Origin: JAOAPY01 sp038237475
Lineage (GTDB): Bacteria > Acidobacteriota > Blastocatellia > Pyrinomonadales > Pyrinomonadaceae
Assembly: GCA_038237475.1 (NCBI GenBank)
Contig: JBBRYS010000010.1
Location: 163,060-227,059, forward strand
DNA length: 64,000 nucleotides
Reading direction: 5' to 3'
The stretch's first letter is position 1. Each line of letters starts with the position of its first letter. Made by a program: the position numbers and the translations under genes. Under the pieces are notes generated by a model. The model was not told the DNA's origin. It did no database searches and worked only from the letters and a program-made list of their open reading frames with translations. This document shows, piece by piece, positions 59,670-64,000 of the stretch.

Positions 59670-59864
59670 TAAATATTTCCTTGTGGAATTCTGTTCCTGA
59701 CCCAGCAACGGGGACTCGCGCAGCACGCGGCTAGTCCCGAATCAACCAAACACGACAAAGCGCGGTCAAAGCAAAAAAAGCCCTGACCGCTTCAGAACCA
59801 AAAAGCAGCTAATTTCATTCTTCAAATTTTCCGGGAGTAACGACAGCGCCCTCAATACTCCCTT

Positions 59865-59893
59865 AAGTTAAACACTCAGAACGTGACTGTCAA
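59865..59893 (-). promoter_or_regulatory. Candidate internal promoter for rpoBC
   Basis: On the minus strand TTGACA (59888-59893), a 17-base spacer and TAACTT (59865-59870), about 195 bases upstream of the rpoB ATG and downstream of the rplL hairpin. Consensus match and position support it. Confidence 0.55.
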
Positions 59894-59927
59894 GCCACGC
59901 AAGGAAATCAGCTAAACTGCCGGGTAC

Positions 59928-59967
59928 CGCAAGCTGTTGCTACTGTTCTCAGGTGCAACAGCTTGCG
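59928..59967 (-). promoter_or_regulatory. Strong hairpin between rplL and rpoB
   Basis: CGCAAGCTGTTGC and GCAACAGCTTGCG form a perfect 13-bp stem with a 14-base loop, starting 19 bases after the rplL stop. It lacks a U-tract, so it looks more like a processing site or partial attenuator than a classical terminator. In Escherichia coli an attenuator and an RNase III site occupy this position. Confidence 0.65.
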
Positions 59968-59985
59968 TTCACCTCAAACCGATTG

Positions 59986-60372
59986 TTACTTCACTTCGAC
60001 GGTGGCGCCTGCATCCGATAGCTTCTGCTTGATGGTCTCGGCCTCGTCTTTGGAAACGCCTTCCTTCACGGCCTTGGGCGCTGCCTCGACCAGATCTTTG
60101 GCTTCCTTCAGACCCAGCGCAGTTACCTCGCGCACGACCTTGATCACGTTGATCTTGTTGGCGCCGATGGCCTGCAAAATCACGTCGAATTCGGTCTTCT
60201 CTTCTGCGGGAGCGGCGGCTTCGCCACCACCGGTGGCGGGTGCTGCTGCCACTGCTGCTGCGGCCGCTGAGACACCAAACGTTTCTTCCATCGCCTTCAC
60301 GAGTTGTGAAGCTTCGAGCAGCGTCAAATCTTTTACCTGATCGACGATCGATTGAATCTTATCTGTAGACAT
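59986..60372 (-). CDS. rplL: 50S ribosomal protein L7/L12
   Basis: This is a 128-residue stalk protein that recruits translation factors. The N-terminal dimerisation part (MSTDKIQSIVDQVKDLTLLEASQLVKAMEE) joins through an Ala/Gly/Pro hinge (AAAAAVAAAPATGGG) to the C-terminal factor-binding domain with KINVIKVVREVTALGLKEAK and ending in DAGATVEVK. Length is typical. It lies 205 bases after rplJ in the ribosomal-RNA polymerase gene block. Confidence 0.98.
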   Translation of the reverse strand: MSTDKIQSIVDQVKDLTLLEASQLVKAMEETFGVSAAAAAVAAAPATGGGEAAAPAEEKTEFDVILQAIGANKINVIKVVREVTALGLKEAKDLVEAAPKAVKEGVSKDEAETIKQKLSDAGATVEVK

Positions 60373-60577
60373 GCTGTTTATTCACTCCTAAAAAATTCCA
60401 TGACTGGCGACGGGAGATCTTCGTGCCTTCCGTTGCGTTTGCTGGCTGCGTTGCCGGCTGCATCGCCTGCACCGCCTCCAAATTTGGCCGCTCCACTGAC
60501 TCGAAGCAAACGGCCCTGAAAATCGTACCTGAAGTTTAGGCTCACAATTCCGAAAACCTCAGTCTTACATTGAAATA

Positions 60578-61111
60578 CTATGCTGCCTGAGCTTCCTTCT
60601 GGGCACGCACCTGGTCCATTACCACCACCAGATTGCGGACGACTGCGTTGGTCACTGTTGCCAATCTCTGTGCCTGGGCATTGACCAGGAACATAACCTT
60701 GGAAAGCAGCTCCTCGCGGGAAGGCAGACTGGCGATCGCTTCCACGTCGCGCAGATCCATCACTCGACCCTCGACGATGCCCGCTTTGAAAGTGAACACA
60801 TCGGGGTTGGCTTTAGTAAACTTGGCAATCGCCTTTGACAGAGTGACCGGATCGCCCGCACTGAGTGCGACCGCCGTAACACCTTTGAACTGATCAACCG
60901 CAGGCTCAAGCGCGGTGCCGATGGCGGCCTTGCGTGCCAGTGTGTTCTTCACCACTGAATAGGAAATGCCTGATTCACGCAGTTGACTACGAAGCTCCTG
61001 ATCTTTAGGAACAGTCAACCCCTTGAAACCAACCAACATGGCTGCGCTGGCGCCTTTGAACTGCTCGTTGAGCGATTCCAGACTTTCTTGTTTCTGTTTT
61101 CTCGTCTTCAT
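60578..61111 (-). CDS. rplJ: 50S ribosomal protein L10
   Basis: This is a 177-residue ribosomal stalk base protein that binds 23S rRNA and holds L7/L12 dimers through its C-terminal helix. Family regions are AMLVGFKGLTVPKDQELRSQ, YSVVKNTLARKAA and LPSREELLSKVMFLV; the C-terminal helix is Ala/Gln-rich. The gene starts 21 bases after rplA. In many bacteria the L10-L7/L12 complex represses its own mRNA; no leader structure was verified here. Confidence 0.97.
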   Translation of the reverse strand: MKTRKQKQESLESLNEQFKGASAAMLVGFKGLTVPKDQELRSQLRESGISYSVVKNTLARKAAIGTALEPAVDQFKGVTAVALSAGDPVTLSKAIAKFTKANPDVFTFKAGIVEGRVMDLRDVEAIASLPSREELLSKVMFLVNAQAQRLATVTNAVVRNLVVVMDQVRAQKEAQAA

Positions 61112-61132
61112 TACTAAGTCGCTCCTCGCTTC

Positions 61133-61828
61133 TTATTTCACGTACCCAGCTTCATCGATCAGGACGCCCGGACCCATGGTTGAGGCCAGATTCACCTTTT
61201 TGACATATTTACCCTTGGCAGTGGACGGCTTGGCTTTGACCACAGCCTCAAGCAGCGCTTTGGTATTGTCGCGAACCTTATCGGCGTCAAACGAAACCTT
61301 GCCGACCGGCACGTGTATTACGCCGGTCTTATCGACGCGATATTCAACCTTGCCGGCTTTGGTTTCCTGAACCGCCGTCTTGACGTCAAAAGTCACGGTG
61401 CCGGTCTTGGGATTTGGCATCAGACCACGAGGTCCCAGCACTTTTCCCAGGCCACCGACCAGACGCATCATGTCGGGCGTCGCGATGACGGCATCAAATT
61501 CCAGCCAGCCGCCCTTAATCTTGTCGACCATGTCCTGGCCACCGACCAAATCGGCGCCGGCTTCTTCGGCTTCCTTGATTTTTTCGCCCTGCGCTATCAC
61601 CAGAACGGTCTTAGTCTTGCCCAGGCCATGGGGGAGGACGATCGTGCCGCGCACGAGCTGGTCGGCTTTACGCGGGTCGACTCCCAACCACATCGTCAAT
61701 TCGACTGTTTCGTCAAATTTTGCAAAAGCGATTTCTTTTACTTTAGCAACTGCTTCTTCCAGATTATGTTTGCGCCCGACTTCAATCTTTTCGGCCGCAG
61801 CACGATACTTCTTTCCGCGTTTCTTCAT
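61133..61828 (-). CDS. rplA: 50S ribosomal protein L1
   Basis: This is a 231-residue L1-stalk protein involved in E-site tRNA release. Family landmarks are KFDETVELTMWLGVDPRKAD, IVLPHGLGKTKTVLVIAQG, GLMPNPKTGTVTFDV and YRVDKTGVIHVPVGKVSF, ending in ASTMGPGVLID. It follows rplK by 140 bases in the usual rplK-rplA order. Confidence 0.98.
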   Translation of the reverse strand: MKKRGKKYRAAAEKIEVGRKHNLEEAVAKVKEIAFAKFDETVELTMWLGVDPRKADQLVRGTIVLPHGLGKTKTVLVIAQGEKIKEAEEAGADLVGGQDMVDKIKGGWLEFDAVIATPDMMRLVGGLGKVLGPRGLMPNPKTGTVTFDVKTAVQETKAGKVEYRVDKTGVIHVPVGKVSFDADKVRDNTKALLEAVVKAKPSTAKGKYVKKVNLASTMGPGVLIDEAGYVK

Positions 61829-61968
61829 TTTTTACCTCTGAGGTGCCTGCGAGATTTCAGCTTGCAGCGGATGAGCGCTCACTTGTAGTGCTCTATACCT
61901 TGCCGCCTACTATCTCTCCCTCTCCAAGCTGATGCGTATGCTGCAACCATGCATTCCGCGTTCAGCGA

Positions 61969-62394
61969 CTATTCAATCGTCAGCCCCATTTGGCGGGCCG
62001 TTCCCTCGATGGTTTTAATGGCCGATTCAAGGCTCACGGTATTGAGATCCGGCATCTTCAATTTTGCGATCTCCTCGATCTTGGCCTTTGAAATTTTTCC
62101 GACCTTGTCGCGTTTGGGATTGCCTGAGCCCTTGGGAATGCCTGAGGCCTTCTTCAGGAGATCGGCAGCCGGCGGAGTCTTGGTCTCAAAAGTAAACGAG
62201 CGATCCGCATAAACCGTAATTACAACTGGAATCTTTAGATCGGGATCCAGCTGCGCAGTCCTGGCATTAAACGCCTTGCAGAACTCCATGATGTTTACAC
62301 CGTGCTGGCCCAACGCAGGACCGATCGGCGGAGCAGGATTAGCTTTCCCCGCAGGTACTTGTAACTTAACGTATCCGGTAATCTTCTTTGCCAT
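61969..62394 (-). CDS. rplK: 50S ribosomal protein L11
   Basis: This is a 141-residue protein of the GTPase-associated centre. The sequence reads MAKKITGYVKLQVPAGKANP, with PPIGPALGQHGVNIMEFCKAFNARTA and KTPPAADLLKKASGI as conserved blocks. Usual length. It follows nusG by 83 bases. Confidence 0.98.
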   Translation of the reverse strand: MAKKITGYVKLQVPAGKANPAPPIGPALGQHGVNIMEFCKAFNARTAQLDPDLKIPVVITVYADRSFTFETKTPPAADLLKKASGIPKGSGNPKRDKVGKISKAKIEEIAKLKMPDLNTVSLESAIKTIEGTARQMGLTIE

Positions 62395-62477
62395 TGTTTT
62401 ACTCGTAAATCTGAGGGCCGCAACCTTGAACTCGAAACTGGTTCGGGTTCCGCTTGCCGGCCACTAGCTCACGCCTT

Positions 62478-63038
62478 TCATTCTTCTTCCGCGAAAGTAA
62501 CCTTCTCAACGTCAAGGAAGTTCAGCTCGACCGGCGTTGACCGCCCAAAGATCGTAACCGTAACCTTTAACGTCGATTTATCCTCATTAACTTCTTCTAC
62601 CTTACCGGTAAAGCTTTGAAAAGGTCCCGACTTGATCCGAACGGTTTCCCCTGAGGTGTAGGAAAATTTCGGCTTCGGCTTCTCAGCTGCCTCGGTCACG
62701 TTATGGACGATCTGATCGACTTCCTGCGGAGTTAACGGCGTGGGGTTATGGCCACCAACAAAACCAGTCACCTTCGGGGTCGACTTAATCAGGTGAAACA
62801 CATTGTCCGGAATATGACCGCGATCGTCACACTCAATTTGCACCAGCACATAACCTGGATAAAACATGCGCGACGACTCAACTCGCTTATTGCCGCGCAT
62901 TTCTACTACGGTTTCGGTGGGTACCAGCACTTCGGCGACTTCCGCCTGAAGATCGGTGTCGCGAATGCGAGCCTTGAGGCTGTCGCGAACCTTCTTCTCG
63001 TGACCGGAGTAGGTATGGAGTATGAACCACTGCTGCAT
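62478..63038 (-). CDS. nusG: Transcription termination/antitermination protein NusG
   Basis: This is a 186-residue transcription elongation factor. The NGN domain has QWFILHTYSGHEKKV and FYPGYVLVQIECDD, and the KOW domain has VRIKSGPFQSFTGKVEEVNE followed by GRSTPVELNFLDVEKV. It binds RNA polymerase and couples it to Rho or ribosomal S10. It starts 13 bases after secE, as usual. Confidence 0.97.
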   Translation of the reverse strand: MQQWFILHTYSGHEKKVRDSLKARIRDTDLQAEVAEVLVPTETVVEMRGNKRVESSRMFYPGYVLVQIECDDRGHIPDNVFHLIKSTPKVTGFVGGHNPTPLTPQEVDQIVHNVTEAAEKPKPKFSYTSGETVRIKSGPFQSFTGKVEEVNEDKSTLKVTVTIFGRSTPVELNFLDVEKVTFAEEE

Positions 63039-63051
63039 TGAAGACTCTCTT

Positions 63052-63378
63052 TTAGACGCCCAACATCTTGTTAACCAGCCAGGTAAGCCCCAAAATCATC
63101 CGTGCCAGGGCTTGATCGACAGCAAATAGATAAGTCGCAAAGAAAACCACCGCGATCAAAGTGATGATAGTCGTGTTCTTCACTTCCCGGGGACTGGGCC
63201 AGGAGACGCGCTTGAGTTCGCTTTTGATGTCGCGGACGTACTGGGAAAGCCGCCCCACAAAACCTTCGCGAGGGGACGACAGTCCGCGCTCACGCCGCGC
63301 GCCGCGCCCTTCGGGTCCTTCCCCAAAGGCGGCCGTACGTGGAGGCGGTAATGCTTCTGGATTGTCTGTTTCTGCCAT
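63052..63378 (-). CDS. secE: Preprotein translocase subunit SecE
   Basis: This is a 108-residue protein with one C-terminal transmembrane helix. The conserved amphipathic region YVRDIKSELKRVSWPSPREV precedes the helix (TIITLIAVVFFATYLFA). A disordered Arg/Gly/Pro-rich N-terminal extension of about 40 residues is longer than in many homologues. Position between tRNA-Trp and nusG is canonical. Confidence 0.96.
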   Translation of the reverse strand: MAETDNPEALPPPRTAAFGEGPEGRGARRERGLSSPREGFVGRLSQYVRDIKSELKRVSWPSPREVKNTTIITLIAVVFFATYLFAVDQALARMILGLTWLVNKMLGV

Positions 63379-63416
63379 AACCTCGTAACTCTCTGTCGAT
63401 CCTACTCAGAACATGC

Positions 63417-63492
63417 TGGCAGGGGTACCAGGATTCGAACCCGGACTTGCGGTTTTGGAGACCGTCGTGCTAACCGTTGACACTATACCCCT
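63417..63492 (-). tRNA. tRNA-Trp (anticodon CCA)
   Basis: The minus strand folds with acceptor AGGGGTA/TACCCCT, anticodon stem ACGGT/ACCGC around the loop CTCCAAA giving CCA, T arm with GTTCGAATC, discriminator G (63420) and encoded CCA (63417-63419). It lies between rpmG and secE, the usual location of tRNA-Trp in this gene block. Confidence 0.95.
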
Positions 63493-63585
63493 TCGTCAAA
63501 CAGACGCGGGGACCGGGAGACTGAGCGACACGGAGAAAAAGAAATTTCGCCGCGTCTCCGCGTGTCCCAATCTCCGTGTCTCGTG

Positions 63586-63738
63586 TCACTTCGTTTCCTT
63601 GTGGTCAGTGTGCTTGCGGCAACGATTGCAGAACTTCTTGAATTCAAGACGTTCCGTCGTTGTTTTCTTGTTTTTCGTAGTTGTGTAATTGCGGCTCTTG
63701 CAATCACCACACTGGAGAACAATATTATCGCGCGGCAT
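63586..63738 (-). CDS. rpmG: 50S ribosomal protein L33
   Basis: A 50-residue zinc-ribbon ribosomal protein too short for most gene callers. The translation begins MPRDNIVLQCGDCKSRNYTT and contains the second cysteine pair in FCNRCRKHTDHKETK; all four cysteines are present. ATG 63738 is followed by the tuf gene upstream and tRNA-Trp downstream on the same strand, the standard tuf-rpmG-trnW-secE order. Confidence 0.95.
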   Translation of the reverse strand: MPRDNIVLQCGDCKSRNYTTTKNKKTTTERLEFKKFCNRCRKHTDHKETK

Positions 63739-63757
63739 AACCTACCTCTCAAAAAAC

Positions 63758-63847
63758 GTGCTTTGTACTTTGTGCCTTTTGTTCTACCTACCTCGAAAGC
63801 TTCCTACCGACGATAGGTTCAACTGCCAAGGTCAAAGCACAAAGCAC
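63758..63847. repeat. Inverted repeat between tuf and rpmG
   Basis: GTGCTTTGTACTTTG (63758-63772) and its near-complement CAAAGCACAAAGCAC (63833-63847) form a 15-bp stem with one mismatch around a 60-base loop. A similar single copy (GGTGCTTTTGTACTTTG) follows the RND pump gene at about 4047. Confidence 0.6.
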
Positions 63848-63858
63848 CAAGTTCATCC

Positions 63859-64000
63859 CTACTGAATAATCTCCGTGATCGTGCCGGCGCCCACTGTGCG
63901 GCCGCCTTCGCGAATCGCGAACCGTAAACCCTTCTCCATCGCTATCGGCGTGATCAATTCGATGTCCATGGCTACGTTGTCGCCTGGCATCACCATCTCC
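63859..64000 (-). CDS. tuf: Elongation factor Tu, C-terminal end, truncated by window
   Basis: The minus strand gives the last ~47 residues: EMVMPGDNVAMDIELITPIA, then MEKGLRFAIREGGRTVGAGT and ITEIIQ before TAG at 63859. This is the domain III end of EF-Tu. The remainder lies beyond the window. It sits 120 bases before rpmG. Confidence 0.97.
   Translation of the reverse strand, partial: EMVMPGDNVAMDIELITPIAMEKGLRFAIREGGRTVGAGTITEIIQ

Larger units (their letters stand above)
59670..59985. other. rplL-rpoB intergenic control region
   Basis: Contains a 13-bp perfect hairpin just after the rplL stop and a sigma-70-like promoter for rpoB (both listed separately). The rest, including the A-rich 59760-59800 section, shows no gene. 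Confidence 0.6.

Overview
The window reads as a chromosomal contig of an Acidobacteriota-like bacterium, most likely from the Blastocatellia side. This is inferred from three things: secreted proteins that pair Calx-beta or beta-helix regions with C-terminal DUF4214 domains; an RpoB carrying a cysteine-rich insert near its N-terminus; and the general protein flavour. No 16S gene is present, so the placement stays an inference. There is no phage, insertion sequence or CRISPR array.

Left part (1-20 kb). An RND efflux pair (adaptor cut by the window edge, plus the pump) is followed by a secreted metalloprotease with Calx-beta and DUF4214 domains. Next comes a translationally coupled DUF969-DUF979-DUF2891 operon, then a small secreted protein of unknown function. 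A decayed two-component pair follows: a frameshifted response regulator and the last part of a histidine kinase. A secreted DPP IV-type prolyl peptidase and an enolase-superfamily enzyme resembling cis-3-hydroxyproline dehydratase come next. From 14.9 to 19.9 kb lies a compact minus-strand gene row: flavin disulfide reductase, a SenA-like (EgtB-type) selenoneine synthase, a SenB-like selenosugar synthase, and a DUF318/ArsP-type permease. This is the most interesting metabolic locus of the window. No selenophosphate synthetase (SenC/SelD) lies beside it.

Middle (20-40 kb). A rearranged DUF4214 locus holds one degenerate tail, one large 5'-truncated gene and an inverted tail fragment that meets the large gene head to head. 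A tRNA-Met has a 20-bp repeat array in its leader, and a separate 21/22-bp minisatellite lies beyond. From 24.8 to 39.8 kb is a surface-glycan region: two methyltransferases, a family 2 glycosyltransferase, several family 4 glycosyltransferases, two polytopic GT39-like proteins, a MurJ/Wzx-like flippase, an SGNH hydrolase, a hexapeptide acetyltransferase and an OafA-type acyltransferase.

Right part (40-64 kb). An orphan protein precedes a secreted beta-propeller with two haem c motifs, flanked by 55-bp direct repeats. An ornithine cyclodeaminase-family enzyme, a small basic protein, a PLP aminotransferase coupled to an APC permease, and a secreted protein with a 5-residue repeat follow. The window ends in the conserved block tuf-rpmG-tRNA-Trp-secE-nusG-rplK-rplA-rplJ-rplL-rpoB-rpoC, all on the minus strand, closed by a strong intrinsic terminator. 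A sigma-70-like promoter and a 13-bp hairpin separate rplL from rpoB.

Gene calls rest on reading the translations by eye; no database search was run. Several starts were moved from the longest open frame to the first codon with a ribosome binding site, a signal peptide or a family-like N-terminus.
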